A stretch of DNA of 64,000 bases from Viola odorata. Its lineage: Eukaryota; Streptophyta; Magnoliopsida; Malpighiales; Violaceae. Each line of letters opens with the position of its first letter. Position 1 is the stretch's first letter. The stretch is taken from positions 63,016,427 through 63,080,426 of the forward strand of contig OY829542.1 of NCBI GenBank assembly GCA_963691705.1. The letters are read 5' to 3'. Shown here one piece after another: positions 1-11,800 of this stretch. The notes beneath the pieces are model-generated. The model did not search any database. It was not told the DNA's origin and was given only the letters and a program-made list of their open reading frames with translations. Both the position numbers and the translations under genes were made by a program.

Positions 1-1367
1 AACAAACCAGAAAAATCAGAGGAAAATTCTTCAAGGCCGGGCCAAGTGCACATCGGGGACTCTGGACTGTCATGCAATGGATAGGGGTCCTGGGATGAAG
101 AACCCATTTTTTCAGGGGAAATAGTTTGAAGAGAAGAGGGGTTTCGGTGGCAAACGAGGAGGAGACTGACATTTCAAACCCATTACCCATTTAATTCAAA
201 CTGAAATTATTAGGTAAGGAGGGAAACGAAATCAATTTGATTTCCCAGGCGAAATTTTGGGAGAAATTTGAGCGGGCTAGGTTTAGAATTTGTGAAATTT
301 TGAGAGGCAATTTGAAAGTGGATTTTGGGAAGAATGAGTATTCAAGCGAAGAGAGAACAAGTGAAGAAGAAGCTCTTTCTCAAATTTTCATGCCCGTTGG
401 GGCTGTGCGGCCCACAAGCGAGGGGACAGAAAGGCTGGGCTGTCAGGCAGCACTGTAGCGGCCTTAATCCGCGTGATCCAGCCCACAACGACAACTAATA
501 GATGCAGGAGGGAGTAGTTCTTAGAGTCTTGTTTCATTTGGTTCAAATATTATAAGCTTTGAACATGCGTTAATTTTCAGATTGTATTTTTACTAGAGAA
601 TTTTCGTAATAGAGGAAAAAACTATTTTCTTAATCTCAAAAACCGTTTCGAAAATTTCAAAATCTCGAATATAATTCAATGACCTACAAAACCCAAAAAC
701 TATAATTCAGTTCAAACCGATGATATCAATTTGCGACAATTCAGACTGATGATCCAAACAAGAGGTATGCAGTTGGAGGAATGGTCAAGAGTTTGTACAA
801 CCCACAATTTTAATAATTGCATGTCGTGTTAAGATTCAATTATAGTTAGTAACTTAGGGCTATATATTAAAAAAAATCATCCTTCATCGCGTCTTGTTAA
901 TCCCACATGTCATATATTTTTCATCTTATGTGGCGTAACTCGATCAATTCGATCAAATACTCGTCATCTATTTTTTATTATTGAACTCTTTAACAACCTA
1001 AAAAAAACAACCATAATTTGGTAAATAATTTAAGTGTTTTGTTTTGAGAAAAAAAAAATTAAGTACTATATTTTGGTACTAAAAACTACTAATTCGGACA
1101 ATTTCGTATGGAAGCACAAAATTCATTTTTTTCTTGGTCGAACGAAAAAAAAGAAAACCCTTTGAATGTCTGGACACCGACATATACCGGTGATATTAGA
1201 CAATCACCCCTATCCCTACTGGTATTCTCGTAATTAAGCAATACTACCTTTCTCACACCACACTAACATCCCATTTCATAAACAACAACAAAAACAAAAC
1301 AAATTTCTGGTTCAATTATCGATTGAAACGCAAAAAAACCTCAAAATCGGAAAGTAACAGTAGCGCG
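1..1367. other. Upstream intergenic region, no gene recognised
   Basis: No open frame here looks like a known protein. The only longer frame (about 237-458, +) has no recognisable domain and no splice or promoter context. From about 540 to 1320 the DNA is AT-rich. The last 100 bases before the PIAL start (roughly 1240-1367) are A/C-rich and may be 5' leader of that gene. Confidence 0.5.
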
Positions 1368-4300
1368 ATGGCTGGAACAATGGTGCCGCCGGCTGCCGCA
1401 GGGAGGTTAACTCTGGGAGCGGGAAATCAACAAGTGTCTGCGTCGTACGTTAACTCGTTTAGAGTGACGACAGTGGCGGAGAGACTGGCGTTTCATATGC
1501 GACAGGGTTACCAAAGTGACTGTAATGAGTTCTTCAACCTCTGCCTCTCCCTCGCCAGGTACACTCTTATACATTCGAAATAAGTACATATATACGCACG
1601 TATACGAATTTTTTTTTGATTCCTCTTCATTTTTTTTTGAAATTACAGGGGCATAGACTTTGCTGTTGCCAACAATGAGAGGCTACAAACAGCTAACGAT
1701 TTACCATCCTTATTGAAACAGGTGCTGGTGGTTCTAAGTTTTGTATGCAATAGGATCTTTTTTGTATGTTACACAAAACTAAGCTAAGTTAATATTGTTT
1801 TTGGAATTTGAGTTAGTTTGACGTAGGAGTTTTTTTTTTCTCCTTCTAATCTGGGTAGGAATTCGATGTTGAGGTTACTATCTAGTTCCAAAAGGAAAAA
1901 ATAAATGGCTATTTGTCTCAACCGGGAATTTTAGGGTGGTAGCTCTGGGTATACTTGCAAATAAGTTTTTTTCAAGTATTGGAGTCAATTTGTGATACAA
2001 TAGAGCTGAGGAACAAAGATCATATGATAGAAGAAATGATCTGTACATCAATTAAGTTGAAACGTTCTCTCTTTTTTTCAATGATAATTATAAAGGTAAA
2101 ATTATGTCATAGATAAAAGTATTTAATTGTGAATTTTTTATATATCTTAAACCATGTAGGTGTGCCAGCGAAGAAATGATCTCATCTTACAAGCAGCTGT
2201 CATGGTTCTTATGATTTCCGTCAAGGTACATTTTGTACGTATGGGGCTGGTTAAGATTTGCTTGTATTGTTGGTTGTGTCTTATCAATTTCCCATGTTTA
2301 ATTTCAATGAGGTATGCTCGCCCACATGTACTCGTGTGTTATTTTGGACTCGTGTGGTGATTAGTGAAATAAATAAAATTTATTTCTGAAATCTATTGCT
2401 TGGATGAATATAGGATAAGAATGCTCGTCTATATATTGAACTTTGCCTTCTAAAATTTACTAGGTATTCCCTTGTTTTGAATTTCCAAATGTCCTAATCT
2501 TGTCATAGCACCCTTGCCTGACAAGGGAACTTTAGAATGAAATTGGAAGATTAAATATTAGAGTTTCTGGCCATGTTGATGCATGAGATGAGGATTCTTT
2601 CAGTGAAGATTATAGACTGGCATGTTGCTTTCCGTGAATATGATGTACCATGGAGATATGTTATTCATGCTGCTGAATCTTTTGGATGATATTTATTTTC
2701 AGTCCTGTTGCATTTTCTTACTTCTGCTTTTGAATCCCAGCGTTTGGACTGGTGTTTATTGTTTCATGCCTTCAGCTTTCTTGTTGACTTTCTTTTCTAA
2801 TGGTAGAATGCTTGTAAGATTGGATGGTTCAAGGAGAAGGACACTGAAGAACTATTTGCTCTTGCTGATGAGGTTTACTAATTGTTTTCATGTAGAGATA
2901 TTATACAACCTATAAAATGCGTATCCTGTAGGTGTTGCTTAATGTACACCTTCTTCATATTTATAAGGTGGGAAGAAGCTTTTGCAATCCAGGAGATATT
3001 ACTACACTTACAAGTGATTATTTTTCCAGTATGTCAACAATCATGTCCAGGTTTGGTCTTGTTTTGTGCTTTTCTTGATGTTTAATGGCAATCAAATGCC
3101 AAGTTTCCCAATTTCAAGTATCCTTTTGGTGTCTAGGTAATGGTTTTTGGACTTGTAGCTGATTATGTATTGAGTCTTTATCTTGTTGCTTGCAGATTCT
3201 ATCCGCTAATCAAGATGAGCAATATACTTGCATCTCTAGTTGTTAAGGTGGCTTCTTCTTCCTATCTTGTACAAGCGTGTGTGTATGTTGATTGACTGAT
3301 GCTACATTTGACAATTTGGTTCTTTGTAGCCTGGATATGGGACATATGTCATTGATTTTCACATTTCAAAGATTACGAAGTCTACTCCACAGGATAAAAT
3401 TGTGAGTGCCTCTTTCTTATGTTTCAAATTAACAAGTTCAATGAGGTGCAGTAAGGAATGAAAAAGTCACTTATAACTGATCACTGAACCATTGTGGTTT
3501 GACCTCCCACTGATTTTTCTCTTGTTTTGTTTCTTTTGGCCCACAGCGGTTGTTTGTAGCACAGGCAGATAATATTGAGACATCCTCATGCATTATAAGT
3601 CCACAACAAGTGAAGTATGTCTCATTTTGGTTTTGTCTGTCTGTTTCTGCTATACTATATTTTATTAGTGATCGCCCATCCTCTTAATCTTTGTAGCTTT
3701 CTCTTGAATGGAAAAGGAGTAGAGAAAAGAACAGCTGTTCTAATGGTTAGTTTAATTTCAGCTCTCTTTCTGGATTTCTTGGAATCTGTTGGTTGCATTT
3801 AATGCTAGGGTCTTCCTGATATCTCATCTATATCTCATCTATGCGTATAGGACACTGGACCACAGACACCTACTAACGTCACTGCAATGCTAAAATACGG
3901 AACAAATCTCCTTCAAGCAGTTGGCCAGTTCAATGGTACCCTCATGCACAAGCCAATGCCCTCATATCTATCATATTGTATTGTGGGATTTTTGACTGAC
4001 TTCGTTAATCTTTTGAAGGTCATTATATCATAGCTGTTGCCTTTATGAGTATTACGACATTAAAAGATGCTCCTTCCCTGCCAGATTATGTTCAGCCTTC
4101 TGCTGCTTCCCTAGATCCAGGTATGCTTATAAGGGGAGTGGTAAACTAACATCTGCATTGTTATTTTAAGATAATATTTATTGATTGAACGACGAGAATC
4201 TCTTATTTTGGTTACTAATTTATTGACTATTCATTCCGCCTTGATTTTTATAAGCTCCTTTTTGGTTTTATTTTGGTGTCTTAGATTCTGACTTAATTGA

Positions 4301-7101
4301 GGGAGCGTCACGGATCTCACTGAATTGCCCCATAAGGTATTCCATGGTACTTATGTCTTATGACCTTTATGCTGTTTAACTTTCTGTAGTGGTTCCTTGA
4401 ATTTTTACGAGTATGGAGTTGATATGCTTCTATTGTCTTAATTTTTGTGTGTGATTTAGCCTTTGTCACTACTTTGATATGTAGATGTCAGTTTTAGTAT
4501 GTATTCCTGACATAATGATCGACAATTAAGATGAGCCTCTATGGAGGCATTTCATGTATGCTTCTACAGAACAAAAAATAACTGTTTTTTATTGACTGGT
4601 TCTCTTTCTCATACAGTTATTCTCATATCAGAATCCCCGTCAAAGGGCATTCATGTAAACATCATCAGGTGAGTCTGTTGTCATCAGATGTCTACTATAA
4701 AGTGTAAGATGTTGACCAGTGAATCTCTGATATAATTACTTGTGCTACTCAGTTCTTTTGTGTTTTTTCTTTCTCTTGACATTTTCTTTGCAGTGTCTTC
4801 AGTTGTACATGTTCATACTTGTGATCATTATGTTATCTTGAATAAATACTGTCATCTTTCTCTTGAAATTTTCTTTGCAGTGCTTCAGTTGTACATGTTC
4901 ATACTTGTGATCATTATGTTATCATCTTGAATAAATACTGCTGTCCACTGAAAACTTAAGGTTCAGTCTTGCATAATTATTTGGTGTCACGTATCCGATC
5001 TGTATCAAGTAACAAATTTTTTTATGCTTCCAATTGATTTTAAATCCTATGATTTGGTGAATAAAGGTTCACTCTAATAATGGTTAATAATAGACAATAA
5101 TGTATCAATTGGCTGAAAATGTATATAATGTATCAATTGGCTGAAAATGTATTGCTATTTTACTTGTAAGCTCCATACAGTGATGCTGTTTGTAGATCTT
5201 TGTTGAACCATGCATGTTGCTTGTCCTTTGTATCATCATTTGAAAGTTCTGCTTTTCCCCTATTGACTCTGATTTTGGTTTGTTTTAGTGTTTTGATTTC
5301 AGCAACTTCGTTGATATAAATACGAGAAGACCATCTTGGCGCTGCCCACACTGTAATCAGCATATCTGCTATACTGATATTCGGGTGGATCAGAGAATGG
5401 TTAAGGCAAGTCATTGTGCAGTGTATTTTTTTCATATCAATCTCTGTTTCATGCTATGAGACAAACTTATTATTTGTTTTTTTTTTGGTTTGTCTTCCAG
5501 GTTTTGAGAGACGTAGGGGAAAGTGTCACTGATGTGATGATCTCTGTTGATGGATCTTGGAGAGCTGTCTTGGAAGATGACGAAAATGCACAGAAGAAGC
5601 TTGAAAAAGCTCTCAATACCCGGAAAGGGATGTCAGAGCAGCAAGAATCTGCCACTTCGTCAAGTGTTGTTCCCATGGTTCTTGATCTTACAGAAGCTGA
5701 TGATCTGATGGATACTGTGGATATCACTGATATTGAGGACACAAAACTCTTTCCGCCTCAAATAGCTGATGAATTTTGGTCTAGTGTCCTTAATAGTGGT
5801 TCTTTGGTCAATGTGGGGTTGGATGTGCAAATGGATAGTGGAAACTCTGATCTCAATTTTGCCAATACTACAACATCTCCTGTACTAACTGATGCCATTT
5901 CTCCTGCACTTAATCAAGCTGTTGATCGCGGGACTAATCTTGCATCTGCAACTCAACTTCCAAATGCCAATGAATATGGGAGGTTGCTGCAATTGCATAG
6001 AAATCTAGGCAATATTCATAGAAATCCAGTTGCAGTTCAGGCCCTTCCAGCTGTTTCTCACGGTCTTGTTCCTCAGCAAAGATCAATAGCAATTTCAAAT
6101 ACTGTTGTTTCACAAGGGTACTCATCAGGGGCATCAGCTGCGCTTGGGCTAAACACGGTTAGTATCTCACTGGTGTTGCAGTTAATCAAATAGGCTGATT
6201 AGTGGAATCTGGCCTCTAGTTCTCTTTATTTCATATTTTGCAAACTGTATTGTTCTTTTTGTAGTGTCCCTGTGCTTACTGTTTCATAAATCAATTGTTT
6301 GTTCTCATTTCAATTCTCATGAATTGTGACACTGATTGAGTTCTGTCACAGAATTGGAATCATCAGGATCGTTTATTTGTTCCAGGCCAATCAACCCAAC
6401 AGCATGCTTCCGGCCTTGCATCTTCAAATCCTTCCCAAGTTGCTTATGGACCTTCAGGGCTTAGAGCTGATACTCAGAATTTACACCAGCAGCAAAGTTT
6501 TAGGGTGCCCCACCCTATGACTCAATCTCCAAGCGTATCCCAATCACCTTCACCTCTACCACAAACTCTGCCCCAACAAGGGGTTGCACTTGCACATGTT
6601 GGGGTTGGCAACACTCTAGGTACTTTGAGTAGCCAACAAGGCAGATATATGAATAGTGCGCAGCGTGCAGTTCTGATGGGAAGACAGCTACCTTTGGTAC
6701 CTGGTCAGATTCAAACATCCAGGCCTGGGGCCTCAAACCTAGTAAATCCTAATGGGATTAGAATACCAGCAGTGGACTCTAGAAGGAACATTGGAGGAGC
6801 GGTGCAAGCAACCTCTGTCACTGACGCTCCATTGGATTTGTCATCAGAGCAGAACTGGCGACCGACAGGCAGGATGCGTGGTAGTCTGCAAGGTCGGGCC
6901 TACAGTGACGCGTTAAGAGAGTTTATGGCTCAGCCTAACCAACAAGCTCCGGTTCCAAGACCAACAACCAATTTGGCTTCCCCAGCTACTAGGACAGTTG
7001 AGCTGCAGGCTATACTTTCTAGTATGAGGAATGCTCCTGCCCCGCCAGTTCAAAATACTCAAACGACTCAGGCTGCGAGTTTTGGGGGAAACAATCCATA
7101 G
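1368..7101 (+). CDS. PIAL: PIAL-type E4 SUMO ligase (SP-RING/MIZ zinc finger), intact
   Basis: Predicted 844-aa nuclear protein of the plant PIAL1/PIAL2 family, which extends SUMO chains and acts in transcriptional silencing. I place 16 coding exons: 1368-1558, 1649-1721, 2160-2225, 2807-2872, 2968-3050, 3196-3247, 3330-3401, 3547-3614, 3697-3745, 3851-3935, 4019-4120, 4285-4336, 4617-4668, 5289-5405, 5501-6157 and 6352-7101. Together they give 845 codons including stop. The start is the ATG at 1368 (MAGTMVPPAAAGRL). The SP-RING lies near residues 325-360: IRIPVKGHSCKHHQ then CFDF and WRCPHCN, with C333, H335, C356 and C359 as likely zinc ligands. A SUMO-interaction-like acidic/hydrophobic stretch VLDLTEADD follows in exon 15. 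The C-terminal third is Gln/Ser/Pro-rich and low in complexity. The exon 14 donor appears to be GC (AAG|GCAAGT). A broken tandem copy lies downstream. Family call is firm; PIAL1 versus PIAL2 is not resolved. Confidence 0.93.
4771..4944 (+). repeat. 87-bp tandem duplication inside PIAL intron 13
   Basis: A unit beginning TTCTCTTGACATTTTCTTTG near 4771 recurs at about 4858 with only a few differences (both contain GTACATGTTCATACTTGTG). The equivalent intron of the downstream partial copy, near 10857-10945, holds a single unit. The duplication is therefore private to the intact copy, or was lost from the other. Confidence 0.8.
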
Positions 7102-7260
7102 TTCACTCTGCTGATGCAATTTGTGAAACTTAGGATGGGAGATAGGCTTCTGTCTGGTGGTGCAGTCATACTTAGAGCACAACCATTTTTGCTAACAAAG
7201 TGTTTTTTTTAAAGGATACGGATGTAAAGAAAGCTACATACATCCAGGATTATGAGAAGG
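7102..7260 (+). other. PIAL 3' untranslated region (shared with the partial copy)
   Basis: Sequence after the stop codon, including TTAGAGCACAACCATTTTTG and GATGTAAAG, has a clear counterpart after the stop of the downstream copy (about 13020-13145). This marks the 3' limit of the duplicated segment. No sharp polyadenylation site was assigned. Confidence 0.5.
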
Positions 7261-7689
7261 TAGTTATTTTTGACCTTATGCTCAAAGTAATCTAATATAT
7301 TAAATCATACGGGCTGATATGGGCAGTGAGTTTTTCCGTTTTTCTAATTTTTTGTATTTATTGTCCACTAAAAATGCCATTTCTTTTTGAAAAGCCGAAC
7401 ATAGGATAAATGATTTTTTAGACCCAGTACATATGCATTAGCTCATTTGATCTTTATATTTAGCACTATATTTCTCCAAAAAGTGCAGTTAAGTCCATTG
7501 TGTAAAAAAAGTTCAAATTACCCCCCGAGCCCCGAGTTAATGATCATGGATGAACAGAGATTAAAGAGAACACAAGACTTGCGGAATTAGAAAACACTGC
7601 TTCTGTCATTAATTTTGAAACTTAATATCATCAGAACAGCAGATAGAAATAGAAATAGAAATAGAACATTATCAGAGCAGAGTTTTACA

Positions 7690-7990
7690 TGTTTATTTAT
7701 TTTAAATTTGGAGGTGAGTAGATCGCATCTACTTCTTCGGGTGGTTGTGCAAGCCATTGAAGTAACCAGAAGGATTCTTCTCAAAAGCATCCCTCGAAAT
7801 CTGAAAATCTTGGCCAGGAGCTTTCATAAAACCGGTACTGGAACCAGAACCAGAACCGCTTGAGAGAGAAAGTTCCTCCCAAAGTGAGAGATTTCCTCCT
7901 TATGAGCCTTTTTTTCTTCTTCCTGTTGAGGTTTCTTTTTCCGGCCATCTCCATAGACATCCCCACGGAAGTGCGATGTCTAGAAACTCA
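7690..7990 (-). pseudogene. Broken 3' exon of an unidentified small gene
   Basis: On the minus strand one frame reads a Lys/Glu-rich stretch (DVYGDGRKKKPQQEEEKK), and then another frame continues through a Ser/Gly linker to KAPGQDFQISRDAFEKNPS and GYFNGLHNHPKK followed by a stop near 7733. The composition looks like a real protein C-terminus, but the two parts are out of frame with each other, so this is probably a decayed fragment. The parent family was not identified. It lies between the two PIAL copies and opposite to them. Confidence 0.4.
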
Positions 7991-7999
7991 GGATCGTAA

Positions 8000-8579
8000 A
8001 TGGATTAGATTACCACCCTGAGCAAAACTCTACTAAATCTTTTTTAAAATTTTAGTAGTTTCTTTTTTTATAGACGGAGTGAGATCCGAACGAGTATCAG
8101 GATGCCTTATTCACAAGATCGTCAACTCTTTATCCGTAAATTAGAGTAGGCGGTAAAAAATTCTATTGTTCTGGTCATAGTGGAGGTGAGATTTGAATGA
8201 GCATCCGAATACCTTATTAACAAGGTCGTCAACTTTTTATGCGTAAATTATAGGAGCCGGTAAAAAATAATCCAATACTTGATAAATTTCTACAAAATCC
8301 AATTTCCCCAACCTTAAACACAAGCAACAGAAATTTCATGTCTTTTAGCATCAAGAAATCAAATGAAAAGTAAACGTTATTGTTCGCAAGAAATGGAAAG
8401 AAACAAAAACAATGCAAAAGGTTGAATAAACTTAATGTACACGATTTTTCCTATTAATTTGCTAACTACCTCCAAATTTGGTACACCACTTGTGACGTTT
8501 TATGTATAGTCATCGGAAATTTGAAGACACATGAAACAAAAGATGCAATAAAAGGTAATAATAATGGAGTAGTCATTGT
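8000..8579. other. Spacer between PIAL copies with an imperfect tandem repeat
   Basis: Two related units of about 90 bp, near 8071-8160 and 8178-8268, share the pattern GTGAGAT..GAA.GAG.ATC..., CTTATTNACAAG, TCGTCAACT and TAAATTA. The remainder is AT-rich with no gene recognised. Confidence 0.55.
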
Positions 8580-8879
8580 TCAATGCTTAATGATGGAATA
8601 ACCAGGCAATCCTCCAAAGTAATCCTTCCGTAATCAGGCAATTTTTTTTACCAGGCATAGGTGGTGCCGGAATGACCAAGTCATCCTCGCTGCTGCTTGA
8701 AGGAGAGGCTGATTCCTGATCTGTTTTCACCAAGTCCAGTTCCGTTCTTCCTCCTCTTGAGCAGCCAAGCAGCTAGGACCACCACCACCACCAGTAGACT
8801 AGCTGCAACGCTTGCACTAGCAATGATGAAGACCATCTTGTGACCACTGGAAGCCGACGGCCTCCACACATCATTTAGA
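8580..8879 (-). pseudogene. C-terminal fragment of a single-pass membrane protein, frameshifted
   Basis: The minus strand encodes DVWRPSASSGHKMVF, then a hydrophobic span (IIASASVAASLLVVVVVLAAWLL) and a basic stop-transfer KRRK. After that the frame must change to read TELDLVKTDQESASPSSSS and EDDLVIPAPPMP. With a donor at 8651/8650 and an acceptor at 8612, a 32-nt last exon (8580-8611) would add GLPGYSIIKH and a stop in the correct phase. This suggests the true C-terminus of a type I membrane protein with one indel near the KRRK. Its upstream part is missing because the PIAL-derived DNA begins at about 8878. Parent family unknown. Confidence 0.45.
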
Positions 8880-11800
8880 AGGACACTCAAGAACTATTCG
8901 CTCTTGCTGATGAGGTTTACTAATTATTTTCATGCAGAGACAATTTTACAACCTATGAAATGCATATCGTGTAAATGCTGCTTACTATATACCTTCTTCA
9001 TGTTTATAAGGTGGGAAGCAGCTTTTGCAATCCAGGAGATATCACTACACTTACAAGTGATTATTTTTCCAGCATCTCAACAATCATGTCCAGGTTTTGT
9101 TTTGTTTTGTGCTTTTCTTGATGTTTAATGGCAATCAAATGCCAAGTTTCCCAATTTCAAGTATCCTTTTGGTGTCTATGTAATGATTTTGGACTTGTAG
9201 TTGAGTAGGTATTGAGGCTTTATCTTGTTGCTTGCAGATTCTATCGGCTAATGAAGATGGACAATATACTTGCTTCTCTAGTTGTTAAGGTAGCTTCTTC
9301 TTCCTCTCTTGTATAAGCGTGTGGGTAAGTTGATTGGCAGATGCTTCATTTGACAATTTGTTTCTTTGTAGCCTGGATATGGGACATATGTCATTGATTT
9401 TCACATTTCAAAGAATATGAAAGTCTACTTCACAGGATACAGTTGTGAGTGTCTCTTTCTTATGTTTCAAATTAACGAGTCCAGTGAGATGCAGTAAGAC
9501 AAGAAAGAGTCACTTATAACTGTGGGAGTGCTTGGGATATAGTGCTCGTTCATGACTGATCATTGAACCTTTGTGGTTAGATGTCCCACTGATTTTTCTT
9601 TTCTTTTGTTTCTTTTGGCCCACAGTTCTTGTTTGTAGCACAGGCAGATAATATTGAGACATCTTCATGCATTATAAGTCCACAACGAGTGAAGTATGTC
9701 TCATTTTTGGTTTTCTGTCTGTTTCTGTTATAATCTATTTTTATTACTGATCGGCCAACCTCATAATCTTTGTAGCTTTCTCTTAAATGGAAAAGGAGTA
9801 GAGAAAAGAACAGCTGTTCTAATGGTTAGTTTAATCTCAGCTCTTTCTGGGTTTCGTTGAATCTGTTGGTTGCATTTAATGCTAGGGTCTGGTTGATCTC
9901 TCATCAATGCATATGCCGTTTCCTACCAGGACACTGGACCACAGATACCTCCTAATGTCACGGCAATGCTTAAATGCGGAACAAATCTTCTTCAAGCAGT
10001 TGGCCAGTTCAATGGTACCCTCATCCACAAGCCAATCCCTTCATATAGATCATATTGTATTGTGGGATTTATGACTGACTGTTAATTCTTTGAAGGTCAT
10101 TTTATCATAGCTGTTGCCTTTATGAGTATCACGACATTAAAGGATGCTCCATTCCTGCCAGATTCTGTTCAGCCTTTTGTTGCTGCCCTAGATCTAGGTA
10201 TGCTTATAAGGGGAGTGGTAAACTAACATTTGCGTAGGTTTTCTAAAGATGATGTTTACTGATTGAACTACGGGAATCTCTTCTTATTTTTGGTACTAAT
10301 TGATTCAGTTTGCCTTGATATTTTATAAGCTTCTTTTTGGTTTTATTTTGGTGTCTTAGATCCTGACTTAATTGAGGGACCATCACGGATCTCATTGACT
10401 TGTCCCATAAGGTATTCCGTGGTACCTATGGCTTATGATCTTTATGCTGTTTTAATTTTCTGTTGTAGTTCCCTAATATTTTACACGTATGGGGTTTATA
10501 TGCTTACATGTGTTAGTATCCCAGCATTATTCAACTATAATTAAGGGAAAAGTACTTTTGTGTGATTTAGCCTTTGCCACTACTTTTGATATGTAGATGT
10601 CAGTTTTAGTATGTATTCCTGACTTTGGAGGCATTTCATGTATGCTTCTACAGAACAAAAATTAAGTGTTTTTATATGGACCGGTTGTCTTTCTCGTACA
10701 GTTATTCTCGTATCAGAACCCCCATCAAAGGGCATTCATGTAAACATAATCAGGTCAGTCTGTTGTCAGCGAATGGTGAATGATGTTTACTTGTAAGATG
10801 TTGGCCAATGAATCTCTGGCTATAATTACTTGTGCTACTTAAAGTTCTATCGTGTTCTTCTCTCTTCACATTTTCTTTGAAGTGTCTTCAGTTGTACATT
10901 TTCATGCTTGTGAGCATTATGTTATCATCTTGGATTAATACTATTGTTCACTACATAAGGTTCGTCTTGCATAATTATTGGTGTCACGTAACCGATCTGT
11001 ATCAAGTAACTAAATGTTTTTGCTTCCATTGATCTGAAAATCCTACGATTTGGTGAATAAAGGTTCACTTTGTGTAACAATGGTTAATAATAGACGATTA
11101 TGTCAAATCAGCCAAAAATGCATTGTTCATGTACTTGTAAGCTCCATACAGTGATGCTGTTTGTTTGATCTGGTTGAACAATGTATGTTGCTTGTCCTTT
11201 GTATCATCATTTGAAAGTTTCGGTTTGTTTTAGTGTTTTGATTTCAGCAACTTCGTTGATATAAATACAAGAAGACCATCTTGGCGCTGCCCACACTGTA
11301 ATCAGCATATCTGCTATACTAATATTCGGATTGATCAGAGCATGGTTCAGGCACATAATTGTGCAGTCTTTTTTTCCATATCAATCGCTGTTTCATGCTA
11401 TGAGACAAACTTATATGTTTTTTTTTGGTTTGTCTTCCAGGTTCTGAGACGTAGGGGAAAGTGTCACTGATGTGTTCATCTCTGCTGATGGATCTTGGAG
11501 AGCTGTCTTGGAAGATGGTGAAAATCCACAGAAGCAGCTTGAAAAATCTGTCAATACCCGGAAAGAAATGTCAAAGCAGCAAGAATCTGCCACTTCGTCA
11601 AGTGTTGGTCCTATGGTTCTTGATCTTACAGAAGCTGATGATCTGATGGATACTGTGGATATCACTGATATTGAGGACACAAAACCCTTTCCGCGTCAAA
11701 TAGCTGATGAATTTTGGTCTAGTGTCCTTAATAGTGGTTCTTTGGTCGATATTGGATTGGACGTGCCAATGGATAGAGGAAACTCTGAGCTCAATCTAGT

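Noticed and set aside
237..458. 73-aa open frame near the window start
   Set aside because: No domain, no start context and no flanking gene structure; probably chance.
4742..4930. 62-aa open frame within the PIAL gene
   Set aside because: Lies inside intron 13 and exists because of the 87-bp duplication; not coding.
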